Source: CAZDDB01 sp963843285 (lineage in GTDB: Bacteria; Acidobacteriota; HRBIN11; JAKEFK01). From it: a DNA stretch of 64,000 nt. Position numbers and translations under genes: made by a program. A model generated the notes under the pieces. That model did not search any database. It had not been told where the DNA came from and was given only the letters and a program-made list of their open reading frames with translations. This document shows, piece by piece, positions 7,858 to 16,313 of this stretch; positions within the stretch are counted from its first letter, which is position 1, and the number at the start of each line of letters is the position of its first letter. Location: the NCBI GenBank assembly GCA_963843285.1, contig CAWJJO010000020.1, positions 186,001-250,000 on the forward strand, given 5' to 3'.

Positions 7858-9252
7858 CTAGAGGATCCGGCTTGCGCCTGCGGGCTCGGCGAACAGATTG
7901 GAGCGCGATCGCTCTTTGGTGTCGTAGCGCGTCATGAAATTCGTATCGACTTCTCCGCGAAGAAAATCGGGGTCTTCCAAAACCATGTTGTGCAGCGGGA
8001 TATTCGTCTTGATTCCCTCTACAATCATCATGTCCAGCGCGCGACGCATCCGCGAGATGGCAGCTTTTCTGTGCGGCGCATGGACGATTACTTTTGCGAT
8101 CATCGAATCGTAATAAGGAGGGATGGTGCATTCGGAATAAGCGCCGGTATCCACGCGCACGCCCGGACCACTCGGAGTATGAAACGCGGTAATCTTTCCC
8201 GGACTTGGCAAAAACGTGACCGGGTCTTCCGCATTAATGCGGCATTCGATGCTGTGTCCGCGAATTTCAACATCTTCCTGCCGGATCGGCAGTTCCCTTC
8301 CGGCTGCAATCCGGATCTGCAAATATACGAGATCCAGCCCCGTGGTCATTTCCGTTACAGGATGTTCGACCTGGATACGGGTATTCATCTCCAGAAAATA
8401 AAACTTACCGTACTTGTCGATCAGGAACTCGACCGTTCCGGCGTTCATATAATCCACAGCCTCTGCAACTTTTAAAGCGGCCTCACCCATGCGGTTTCGC
8501 AGATCAGCATCCAGAATCGGAGACGGCGCTTCTTCGATCATTTTCTGGTGGCGACGCTGGATCGAACACTCCCGTTCTCCAAGGTGGATCCGGTTGCCAT
8601 GCTCATCTGCAAGAATCTGAAATTCAATATGCCGCGGACGCTCCAGATATTTTTCAAGATACAAACCGGGAACGCCAAATGCGTTCGCCGCTTCCCGTTG
8701 AGCCATCCGGAACGCAGTTGCCAGCTCCGCAGAGTTGCTCACAACCCGCATTCCTTTGCCGCCCCCTCCCGCAGTTGCCTTGAAAATGACCGGATAGCCA
8801 AGTTGGTCAGCAACCTGAAGCGATTCTTCTTCCGAATCAAGCACTCCGTCGGATCCGGGGATCACCGGCACACCGTTTTCCTGCGCAATTTTTCGAGCCG
8901 TCGCCTTATCTCCCATCAGACGGATCGAAAGCGGACTGGGGCCGATAAATTTGATATTGCAGGTTTCACAGATTTCCGCGAAGTTCGCGTTTTCTGAAAG
9001 AAATCCATAACCCGGATGGATCGCATCCGCTCCCGTTACTTCTGCAGCGGAAATAATATTGGGAATATTCAAATAACTTCCGCTGCTCTCCGGCGGTCCG
9101 ATACACACATCCTCATCCGCAAAACGCACATGAAGCGAATTGCGGTCTGCTTCCGAAAAGACTGCAACAGTGCGGATTCCCAGCTCTTTACAGGCCAGGA
9201 TGATTCTCAGTGCGATTTCACCGCGGTTGGCAATCAGAACTTTGCTAAACAT
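7858..9252 (-). CDS. accC: Acetyl-CoA carboxylase, biotin carboxylase subunit
   Basis: The ATP-dependent carboxylation of biotin on BCCP is the first half-reaction of acetyl-CoA carboxylase. The 464 aa cover all three domains: the N-terminal MFSKVLIANRGEIALRI, the ATP-grasp with its glycine loop KATAGGGGKGMRVV, HIEFQILADEHGN and ERECSIQRRHQKMIEEAPSP, the catalytic EMNTRIQVEHPVTEM, then the C-terminal GHSIECRINAEDP. The last ~20 residues are poorly conserved. It lies 14 bases after accB. The carboxyltransferase genes accA and accD are not in the window. Confidence 0.97.
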   Translation of the reverse strand: MFSKVLIANRGEIALRIILACKELGIRTVAVFSEADRNSLHVRFADEDVCIGPPESSGSYLNIPNIISAAEVTGADAIHPGYGFLSENANFAEICETCNIKFIGPSPLSIRLMGDKATARKIAQENGVPVIPGSDGVLDSEEESLQVADQLGYPVIFKATAGGGGKGMRVVSNSAELATAFRMAQREAANAFGVPGLYLEKYLERPRHIEFQILADEHGNRIHLGERECSIQRRHQKMIEEAPSPILDADLRNRMGEAALKVAEAVDYMNAGTVEFLIDKYGKFYFLEMNTRIQVEHPVTEMTTGLDLVYLQIRIAAGRELPIRQEDVEIRGHSIECRINAEDPVTFLPSPGKITAFHTPSGPGVRVDTGAYSECTIPPYYDSMIAKVIVHAPHRKAAISRMRRALDMMIVEGIKTNIPLHNMVLEDPDFLRGEVDTNFMTRYDTKERSRSNLFAEPAGASRIL

Positions 9253-9266
9253 GATTTGGCTCGATA

Positions 9267-9758
9267 TCAGGAAACGGGCCTGATGCTGAACAGCAGCTCG
9301 CCAAACTCAACAGGCTGCCCGTTCACTGCGTGGGTTTTCCGGATCTCCCCATCGATATCAGATTCGATTTCATTCATGATTTTCATCGCCTCCAGAATAC
9401 AGAGAACCTGTCCCTTTCTGACTGTGTCACCTACTTCAACAAAAGGAGCAGCTTCGGCGCTTGAGGAACGGTAAAATGTTCCCACAATTGGCGAGCGCAC
9501 TTCATGAAGATCCTCTTTTTCTTCCACGGGTGGGGGCAGCGCGGACTCCACGAAAGTTTCGGGATTTTGCGATCCCTGGCCGTTGGCAGGCAGATTGGAA
9601 GGCGACGGCGCGGGATATTCCTCCGCAAGATTTCCCTGCCTGATTCGCAAACGATAGTCGGCTTTGCGGATTTCAAATTCTGACACGTTACTGTCGCGAA
9701 GCAGCTTGATCAGCTCTTTGAGTTCTTCCAGGTTCAGATCTACATGGCGGTCTGACAT
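9267..9758 (-). CDS. accB: Acetyl-CoA carboxylase, biotin carboxyl carrier protein
   Basis: The 163 aa show an N-terminal helical segment, a Pro/Gly-rich linker at about 45-80, and the C-terminal biotinyl-lipoyl domain. The biotinylated lysine is K126 in CILEAMKIMNEIESD. The 'thumb' of AccB-type carriers is present between VRSPIVGTFYRSSSAEAAPF and VEVGDTVRKGQ. The ATG shares a base with the stop of the upstream roadblock gene (TAATG), indicating translational coupling. Confidence 0.96.
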   Translation of the reverse strand: MSDRHVDLNLEELKELIKLLRDSNVSEFEIRKADYRLRIRQGNLAEEYPAPSPSNLPANGQGSQNPETFVESALPPPVEEKEDLHEVRSPIVGTFYRSSSAEAAPFVEVGDTVRKGQVLCILEAMKIMNEIESDIDGEIRKTHAVNGQPVEFGELLFSIRPVS

Positions 9759-10123
9759 TATACAAATTCCTTTTCAAGCGCGTACTTTGCCTTCTTCAGC
9801 TCAAAGCGGGCCCGGCCAAGATTTCCACCAGCAGGCAAAAGAACGAGCAGGAAATATTCCAGTGTAATCGCTTTGGTCAGGAGTATCATTTGATCCGATA
9901 GTATGATCACTTCCTGCACATTCCCCGCGCTGATCTCCGCGGTTGTATGGCCCGTAATCCGGACGATCGTTGTAAATTCGGCGGTCAGCGCTTCCATATT
10001 AAATGCTTCGTTCAAAATAACTTTTTCGATCGGAAGACCGTCAATTCCCATTAAAAGAACTGCATATACGTCCTCGAGGTTTTCAGCAACCTCGCGCAAG
10101 GTATCGGTAAACAACATACTCAT
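9758..10123 (-). CDS. Roadblock/LC7 domain protein
   Basis: This 121-aa single-domain protein has the Roadblock/LC7 alternation: DTLREVAENLEDVYAVLLMG, DGLPIEKVIL, then a helix, and VQEVIILSDQMILLTKAI. Bacterial members (MglB-like) act as regulators of small Ras-like GTPases or as structural dimers. No MglA-type GTPase is encoded nearby. The gene sits between a TPR gene (15 bases upstream) and accB (1-base overlap). The co-translation with BCCP suggests a link to carboxylase regulation or localisation, but this is untested inference. Confidence 0.85.
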   Translation of the reverse strand: MSMLFTDTLREVAENLEDVYAVLLMGIDGLPIEKVILNEAFNMEALTAEFTTIVRITGHTTAEISAGNVQEVIILSDQMILLTKAITLEYFLLVLLPAGGNLGRARFELKKAKYALEKEFV

Positions 10124-10138
10124 CGATATTTTTCCTCT

Positions 10139-11569
10139 TCAGGAGCGCTCTTTGCGGATGGAAGCGAGCCAGTTCTCCAGAGTTGTAATCTTCTTACGAC
10201 GATCGTCGATGTGGGAATCGTGCACGCTTCGCACAGGTATCATAGGATCTGTCGTCTCCCAACGCAAGGCGGGCTCCTCTTCTATGTCGGCACGAGCTTC
10301 TTCCTGGGCGGTTACCGCAAGAAACGCATCGATCGGATTGAGTTCCTGCAAACGCTGTACGATTCGTGGATTGTTCGGATCATTTAACAGCATTTTTTGA
10401 TAGACTTTGATCGCGCGATCTGTGAGCCCCTGGGAAGCATACAGTTCAGCAAGACTCTCGCTGGTCAGTTCATCGGCACTTTCATCTACTTCGGATTCTT
10501 CCTCTTCCATTGGTTGCGTGCGATCCGGTGGAGTTTCGTCCTGGCCTTCTTCAAGGACCTGTTCCAGTTCTCCCGAATCCAATTCTTCAAACGAATCTTC
10601 CTGGATTTCCTGATCCGCTGCGATCACGGGGACTTCCCGAACGTCTACGAATTCATTAGAATCAGGCTCCGGTTCCAGAAGCATACCGGCAATGCCGGAC
10701 AGATCCGGCTGTCTTGGCTTTTCTCCCATCGGCATTTCGTTGGTCCGGTTCCAGGGTGTCTCGGGGCTCTTGGAAACAGGCTCCTGTATTGTTTCAATCG
10801 GAGCCGGGTCGGTTATGGATACTTGCTGCGGAGTAGGCTCGGCCAGGTTCCAGTAAGAATCCTCGTCTCTCGGGCCGATGGTTCCAAGATCTACAAATTC
10901 TTCCATCTCCATTGCAGGTGCAGGCATGACGGAAGGCGGGGCGTCCGTCTGAAGTTCCGCCTGTATCGCAGCTTTCAATGCCTCCTGGGTATCCGCGATT
11001 GCAGCGGCAGCGGGCTGCATCCCCGCCTCTACAAGCGGCGGTTCTGATTCCACCGGCTCTGGTTCCGGGATCGCTTCCTCAATGAGTTCCGCCGGAGTCT
11101 CAACAACCGGAAGTTTCACAGCGGGCATCATAACTGTTGGAGCAGTTTCGGCGCTTCGCGCATCGGATAGATGCGCTTCTAATTGCTGGATATGCGCGGA
11201 AACTTCCTGATCGGCCGGATTTAGCATCTGGACAACCTTATAGCGTCTCAAAGCCTCCTGCGGGCGATTCTGACGCAGGTAGATATCTCCCAGCATCCGG
11301 TTGGCCAGCAGGTTGCCCGGCACCGCGCGGATCACTATTTCCAATTCTTCAAGTGCGCGAACCAGATCTCCACTTTCGTAATGTATCCGCCCAATTGAGA
11401 CCCTGGCGGTCCAGTAATTCGGATGCCGTTTGAGTCCATCCTGAAGCACACGGAGGGCATCATCGACCTGTCCGTCTTTCCGGTACTCCTCGGCCAACTG
11501 CATGAAAACTAAGGAGTTCGGCTCCTTACTCAGCTTCTTTTGGAGTTTCTCGATAGATGTTGCTGCCAT
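10139..11569 (-). CDS. Tetratricopeptide-repeat protein with acidic linker
   Basis: This 476-aa cytoplasmic protein has no signal peptide. The N-terminal ~135 residues are TPRs (LAEEYRKDGQVDDALRVLQD, RVSIGRIHYESGDLVRALEE, RMLGDIYLRQNRPQEALRRY). A long, low-complexity, Glu/Pro-rich linker occupies about 150-370. A final TPR follows (ELYASQGLTDRAIKVYQKML, then LNDPNNPRIVQRLQEL). It lies directly upstream of the roadblock gene and accBC, and the architecture suggests a scaffold. No enzyme motif is visible and the function is unknown. Confidence 0.8.
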   Translation of the reverse strand: MAATSIEKLQKKLSKEPNSLVFMQLAEEYRKDGQVDDALRVLQDGLKRHPNYWTARVSIGRIHYESGDLVRALEELEIVIRAVPGNLLANRMLGDIYLRQNRPQEALRRYKVVQMLNPADQEVSAHIQQLEAHLSDARSAETAPTVMMPAVKLPVVETPAELIEEAIPEPEPVESEPPLVEAGMQPAAAAIADTQEALKAAIQAELQTDAPPSVMPAPAMEMEEFVDLGTIGPRDEDSYWNLAEPTPQQVSITDPAPIETIQEPVSKSPETPWNRTNEMPMGEKPRQPDLSGIAGMLLEPEPDSNEFVDVREVPVIAADQEIQEDSFEELDSGELEQVLEEGQDETPPDRTQPMEEEESEVDESADELTSESLAELYASQGLTDRAIKVYQKMLLNDPNNPRIVQRLQELNPIDAFLAVTAQEEARADIEEEPALRWETTDPMIPVRSVHDSHIDDRRKKITTLENWLASIRKERS

Positions 11570-11615
11570 AGGGCTCTGAGCGGAATTCCTGAATTATACC
11601 ATGAATTACAAACGG

Positions 11616-13079
11616 CTAAGTTCCGGGAACGGTGACTGTTTGCGGCGCGCAGTTTGCTGTCTGCCCTTCGTCATCGGTGACTGTAAGGTTCACAATCTTA
11701 CTTCCTGCACCGGAGGCCGTGTAGTCGTGAGAGTTCAAGGGATTCGAGGTTGTCAGCTGTTTTCCATCGCCAAAATCCCACTGATAAGTCACGATCGAGG
11801 AATTATTCTCGTCATTGTCCTTGCTCGCAGATGCGTCAAAGGAAGTGATAAAGGAAGTGGCCGGCGTGTTGAATGTAAAGCTGCAAGTAGGTGCAGCGCC
11901 GACGAAATTTACGGTAACGGTCACGGGATCACAGGTATCGCTGAGATCTTGATCATCCGTAACGGTATGAGTCACGACAAAGCTTCCGGAATTCTCATAA
12001 GTATGGTTCACGCTGGAACCTTCATCGTTTCCACCGTCTCCAAAATCCCATTCCGATCGGACTATCGATCCATCGGGATCCGTACTTGTATCCGTAAAAA
12101 ATACTGTGGTGCCAGGATCGATCGCACCTGATGGAGAAAGTGTAAACGAACAAGCCGGGGGCTGCCCTTCGGTAACAGTGACTGTTTGGGGTGTGCAGTT
12201 ACTCGTAAATCCCTGGTCATCTGTAACAGTATGAACAACAACAAAAGATCCGGCTTCACTGTAACGATGGGTCACATTCAAACCCGAAGATGTAGAGCCG
12301 TCTCCAAAATTCCAGAAAGAGCTGGTAACCCGGCCATCCGTATCTGTAGTCGTATCAATGAAAAAAACATCTTGCCCAATCGCAACGCTGCTGGATGGAG
12401 AGATGACAAAGCCGCACGTTGCAGGTTCTCCGACATCAGACTGGATGTCGATCGAATCGGTAACGCCGCTGATGGACGTGGATGCCGTTACAGTCGCATC
12501 GGCTGTTGTAGTCAGAACATCTTTTGCTACACCGGAACCGTTTGTTTCCACTGCCTGTCCATGCGATGCGAGAGTACCTGAAGTGGTCTGGAAAAACACG
12601 GAGATTCCGGAAACGGGATTGCCGTCTTCATCGCGGACAAACGCGCGAAGATCCACCCTGCCTCCACCGATCGGAAGTCCGGATGGATCCGCAGTCAGAA
12701 TCATTACGGCTGCTCTTGCATCTCCTACCGTAATATCCACATCATCCGACGCCACGCCGGATACCGCGGTAATGTTCGCTACCCCCGAACGTTGCGCTGC
12801 AACAAAGGTGGCCGTTGCGCCGCCATCTCTTGTTTCTACTTGATCCGGAACAACCGTGCCGAGATTTCCGTCAACGGTGAAACGAATTACAGTTCCATCC
12901 GCAAGCGGAGCGCCGTTATCCCGCTGCCCCGTTACAGTCAGAACTGATCTGCCATTCTTATCCACACTCACAGGTCTCGCGGTCAACGAGATTGTCGAGC
13001 CTTCCGTGGCGACAAAATCCACCTGGTTGCAGGCAGATAGGAAGACAAGAAAGACAAGAGCAATTCTAAATAACTTCAT
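11616..13079 (-). CDS. Lipoprotein with two Ig-like (Big_1) and three PKD domains
   Basis: A lipoprotein signal (MKLFRIALVFLVFLSAC, lipobox LSAC, Cys17) starts a 487-aa exported protein. Residues about 25-120 and 125-215 resemble invasin-type bacterial Ig domains (LTVTGQRDNGAPLADGTVIR; LRAFVRDEDGNPVSGISVFF). Then come three PKD domains, each with the W-[ND]-FGDG signature (FWNFGDGS, EWDFGDGG, QWDFGDGK) and each starting with a Cys-x-F and ending near a second Cys. The domains suggest adhesion or a surface scaffold. The gene follows the PKD lipoprotein gene at 13150 after a strong terminator, so it may have its own promoter. Confidence 0.85.
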   Translation of the reverse strand: MKLFRIALVFLVFLSACNQVDFVATEGSTISLTARPVSVDKNGRSVLTVTGQRDNGAPLADGTVIRFTVDGNLGTVVPDQVETRDGGATATFVAAQRSGVANITAVSGVASDDVDITVGDARAAVMILTADPSGLPIGGGRVDLRAFVRDEDGNPVSGISVFFQTTSGTLASHGQAVETNGSGVAKDVLTTTADATVTASTSISGVTDSIDIQSDVGEPATCGFVISPSSSVAIGQDVFFIDTTTDTDGRVTSSFWNFGDGSTSSGLNVTHRYSEAGSFVVVHTVTDDQGFTSNCTPQTVTVTEGQPPACSFTLSPSGAIDPGTTVFFTDTSTDPDGSIVRSEWDFGDGGNDEGSSVNHTYENSGSFVVTHTVTDDQDLSDTCDPVTVTVNFVGAAPTCSFTFNTPATSFITSFDASASKDNDENNSSIVTYQWDFGDGKQLTTSNPLNSHDYTASGAGSKIVNLTVTDDEGQTANCAPQTVTVPGT

Positions 13080-13080
13080 A

Positions 13081-13122
13081 TTCCAAAAACAAAACAGGGG
13101 GCCGTTGTTTTTCGGCCCCCTG
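13081..13122 (-). terminator. Intrinsic terminator after the pil/PKD gene run
   Basis: A perfect 10-bp stem, CAGGGGGCCG (13095-13104) with CGGCCCCCTG (13113-13122), closes an 8-base loop. Read on the minus strand it is followed by TTTTGTTTTTGG. It lies 28 bases after the stop of the PKD lipoprotein gene at 13150 and immediately before the ATG of the next gene, so it should end most transcription from pilM onward. Confidence 0.9.
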
Positions 13123-13149
13123 CAAAAACTCCTAAACTTCTATTCTACC

Positions 13150-15609
13150 CTACGGATCATCATTCTGAATGGTGCCTACGCCTTGTGGGTCAACTATGTT
13201 CCCATTGTTGGCGATGGTGAGATTCACGTTGAATGTTTCATCCGGTTCGTTTGTTGCATCATCATTGATGGTGACTGTAAAAACCTGCAGAGTTTGACCC
13301 GGGGTAAATGTAACTGTGGCGCTTTGTGCCACGTAGTCATTGTCTGCCGTTGTAGCAGGGTCTATGCCAGTACCGTCCTGTGTCGAAGCTAGGACAGTCA
13401 CATTCACAGTTGTTGCCTGCGACAAAGTGATGTTAAAGGAGGCGGAGCCAAAAGCCTCAGCAGAACTCACATCCGAGATGGATATATCGGGCACAACAGC
13501 GATCACCATATCAACGGTGTCAACGCACTGGTTGCCTTGCGGATCCTGGACGGTAAATGTAACGGTAAAGTTCCCGTCCGTGCTGAACGCATGACTCGCG
13601 TTCTGGGTCGTTGCATCCGGGCTGCCATCCGCGAAGTTCCAGTTGAAGGTCAACTGGGCGCTCGGTGTATCAGCGTCTGCAGCAGTTCCCGTAAAGTTGA
13701 CTGTTTGACCGACGTCGGCCGGGTTCGGGCTGCCAGACGCCGAACAGGTTGGTGCCAAACCGTTAGTCACTGTCACAGTCTGCTGGCAGTTTGTACTTTG
13801 TCCTTCATCATCTGTGACGGTCAACGTTATTGTAAAGGTACCTGCGGTGTTGTAAGTAGTATCGAATGGGTTCCCGGTTCCGTTTGGAGGCGTACCGCCA
13901 GGTGTGCTCCAGGCGAACGTAAGGGCTCCGCCATCAGGATCGACGCTGGCTGAAGCGTCAAGCGTGACTAGTGTGCCGGTTACGATATTACCACCGGGAT
14001 TGCGTGTAAAGCTGCACGTAGGCGGAGGATTCGCGCCGACTGTGATGTCATTGCTGCAACTGGATGTATTACCGTCGTTGTCAGTTAAGGTCAATGTCAC
14101 GGTAAACGTACCGGCTGTGTTGTATTGATGCGTCGCTTGCGGGTTCGTGCCGGTGCTGACAGACGGTGTGTTATCACCGAAGTCCCATGTAAAGTCAACG
14201 ATAGTTCCATCCGGATCGCTGCTTCCCGAAGCGTTAAACGACGCCGTATCACCGACATCAATCGGATTCTGACCGATGGTGAAATCGCAATCAGGAGCGT
14301 CACTGCTGATGACCACCGTAATGCTGCAGGTGGTAACGTTGTCCTGATCATCCGTGATGTTCAGCGTTACCGTAAAGGTGCCGGCGAGATTGTACGAATG
14401 AGTAATCGTCGGATCGGCTTCTGTGCTTACGGTTGCGCTGCCGTCTCCAAAGTTCCAGGTGTAGTCCACAATGCTCCCATCGGTGTCGGCACTAGCCGAT
14501 GCATCAAAGAAGATGCTATCGCCAATCGATCCTGTGGACGGGCTTGCAGTGAAACTGCAGGACGGAGCATTACTACCGACTGTGACTGTGGTGGTGCAAT
14601 TCGAGATATTGCCTTGATCATCTCTGATCTCGAGCAATACTGTGAAAGTACCGGCAGTTCCATACAGATGCGAAACCGAGTTGGTAGACGTAGTCTGCGT
14701 TGTGCCGTCGCCAAAGTTCCAGGAGAAGTGGCGCACGCGGCCATCATCTACAATTACGGCAGTTAGAAGCACCGAAGATCCCAGCGGCGGGTTCTGTGGC
14801 GACACCAGGATAGAGCATGTCGCGGTATCACCTGTATTGATCTCAACTAGCTGAGTGATTGTCGAGCAGTTTCGATCATCGTCTTGAATGGTCAAGGTGA
14901 CATTGAAGAAGCCTTCCGATGTGAATGTATGGCAGGTCGTGATGCCGGCTCCTGTGCTGCCGTCACCAAAATTCCATGAGGCCGCGACAATCACGCCGTT
15001 GTCCGTCGATGCCTGAGCATCGAAGCAAACCGGCTGATTGATGGTTCCCGGGCTAGGTGTAAATGTAAACGCTGCTACTGGAGCGCCTGAGCCGCCGAAG
15101 GTACAATCGATCGGAGGAACAGCGGCTTCCAGATCCAGCGCATGCTGCCCTGTCACTTCAAATGTGAAGGCAGGATTGGTCATGATCGCAAGAATATAGA
15201 TACGGGTGGGAATCGGTTGTTCGAGTGAATTGGGAGACCGGTAGACTACTCGCGCGAATCCTGCGCCATCCGTTGTTGCAGTCAGTGCGCTTAACGAACC
15301 GATATTCACTTCGGATCCTTCCTTGTTTGCGATCCGAAATTTGACGATCTCGTTGGGCACACCTTGCCCAAGCTGGTTCTTCAACTGAGCTGTAATGCGC
15401 GAACTTTGACGAGACTGCCCGGGCGCACGAATCACAAGATGATCCGGATCTGCCGACATGGTGATGAAGAGACGGGCGCCGCTTGGCCCCGTCAACGGAG
15501 GAACTTCAACTTCATCCGTACGGCAGCTGTTCATAAACATCGCCATGGTCAGCAAAGCTAACCAGATCAGGGGATGCTTTGGAGTCCGCGATTTTCCATT
15601 CGCTGTCAT
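13150..15609 (-). CDS. Large lipoprotein with six PKD domains and a C-terminal Calx-beta domain
   Basis: About 819 aa. The ATG at 15609 follows GGGAGGGAATT and gives a standard lipoprotein signal (WLALLTMAMFMNSC); an ATG at 15663 overlapping the previous stop is also open. After an N-terminal Ig-like segment come six PKD-type domains with WNFGDG or WDFGD signatures; the fifth has lost it (FAWSTPGG). The final ~100 residues match Calx-beta: SSAEAFGSASFNITLSQATT, then FTPGQTLQVFTVTINDD and DETFNVNL. Each PKD domain carries a cysteine near its first strand and another in its last strand. The position after pilQ and a second lipoprotein suggests a surface role linked to the pilus. Confidence 0.87.
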   Translation of the reverse strand: MTANGKSRTPKHPLIWLALLTMAMFMNSCRTDEVEVPPLTGPSGARLFITMSADPDHLVIRAPGQSRQSSRITAQLKNQLGQGVPNEIVKFRIANKEGSEVNIGSLSALTATTDGAGFARVVYRSPNSLEQPIPTRIYILAIMTNPAFTFEVTGQHALDLEAAVPPIDCTFGGSGAPVAAFTFTPSPGTINQPVCFDAQASTDNGVIVAASWNFGDGSTGAGITTCHTFTSEGFFNVTLTIQDDDRNCSTITQLVEINTGDTATCSILVSPQNPPLGSSVLLTAVIVDDGRVRHFSWNFGDGTTQTTSTNSVSHLYGTAGTFTVLLEIRDDQGNISNCTTTVTVGSNAPSCSFTASPSTGSIGDSIFFDASASADTDGSIVDYTWNFGDGSATVSTEADPTITHSYNLAGTFTVTLNITDDQDNVTTCSITVVISSDAPDCDFTIGQNPIDVGDTASFNASGSSDPDGTIVDFTWDFGDNTPSVSTGTNPQATHQYNTAGTFTVTLTLTDNDGNTSSCSNDITVGANPPPTCSFTRNPGGNIVTGTLVTLDASASVDPDGGALTFAWSTPGGTPPNGTGNPFDTTYNTAGTFTITLTVTDDEGQSTNCQQTVTVTNGLAPTCSASGSPNPADVGQTVNFTGTAADADTPSAQLTFNWNFADGSPDATTQNASHAFSTDGNFTVTFTVQDPQGNQCVDTVDMVIAVVPDISISDVSSAEAFGSASFNITLSQATTVNVTVLASTQDGTGIDPATTADNDYVAQSATVTFTPGQTLQVFTVTINDDATNEPDETFNVNLTIANNGNIVDPQGVGTIQNDDP

Positions 15610-15659
15610 AATTCCCTCCCAGAAAATCAGAAACGGCCTAACACGAGGATTCTGGCGCT

Positions 15660-16298
15660 TCATTGACCTTCCCCGTAGTTCGCAAAGTGAATCTCAAGAA
15701 ATCCTGTAGCCGAAACGGTGTGACCAGAAATATCCGCGCCAAAGAATTTCATCTGTGCGTTGGCAGTTAGAACACCCTCGCTGGAACCGTTATCCAGTTC
15801 TGCAAGCGGCGGTTCTCTTTTTGCTGTGTGTCTGACAACCAGCATGATATCATTGGTGGTTCCGCCCACAGCAACGCGGGTATTCATGCTACCGTCAATG
15901 CCAAATGGGACATCGACGCCCGGTGTGTTCCTGTTGTTTGGACGGAAATAGTCGACTCGATACTGCGTGACAATGATGTCGTTCAAGAATGTCGGATTCA
16001 GTCCAATACCCGTTCCTACCTGAAGAAACTGGTTCCCAAATGTAACTGCAGCATTGTCATTAAACACTGTGCAGAACTCCGGGTCTTGAGGCTCTATATC
16101 CGGATTGTCACAAGTATCCGAAAGCAGGGGGTTTCCAGCTTCTTCCCCTTCACTTCCCGGCTGTCCAACCACTTGATCGACTGTCAACAAAGAAGCGGAG
16201 CGTGTGTTGTCTTCCACCTTAGTACAGGCGTAACTCAATAGCATGACGAAAAGAAGAACAAGGTAAACCGGTTTGAAATTCATTGTCTTTGTAATCAT
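15660..16298 (-). CDS. Uncharacterised lipoprotein downstream of pilQ
   Basis: This 212-aa protein has a signal peptide ending in a lipobox (LLSYAC). I do not recognise a named family. The C-terminal half is predicted beta-rich, with VTQYRVDYFRPNNRNTPGVD, then VAVGGTTNDIMLVVRHTAKR and TGFLEIHFANYG. AGGAGG precedes the ATG. It begins 15 bases after the pilQ stop and its own stop overlaps an upstream ATG of the PKD lipoprotein frame (ATGA), so all belong to one transcript. A role in secretin assembly (pilotin-like) or at the pilus-associated surface is possible, but nothing in the sequence proves it. Confidence 0.75.
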   Translation of the reverse strand: MITKTMNFKPVYLVLLFVMLLSYACTKVEDNTRSASLLTVDQVVGQPGSEGEEAGNPLLSDTCDNPDIEPQDPEFCTVFNDNAAVTFGNQFLQVGTGIGLNPTFLNDIIVTQYRVDYFRPNNRNTPGVDVPFGIDGSMNTRVAVGGTTNDIMLVVRHTAKREPPLAELDNGSSEGVLTANAQMKFFGADISGHTVSATGFLEIHFANYGEGQ

Positions 16299-16313
16299 CT
16301 CTGTTCCTCCTTC

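Noticed and set aside
10397..11047. A 216-codon plus-strand frame opposite the TPR gene
   Set aside because: Antisense to the TPR protein's acidic linker; the translation is Phe/Arg-rich low-complexity with no motif.
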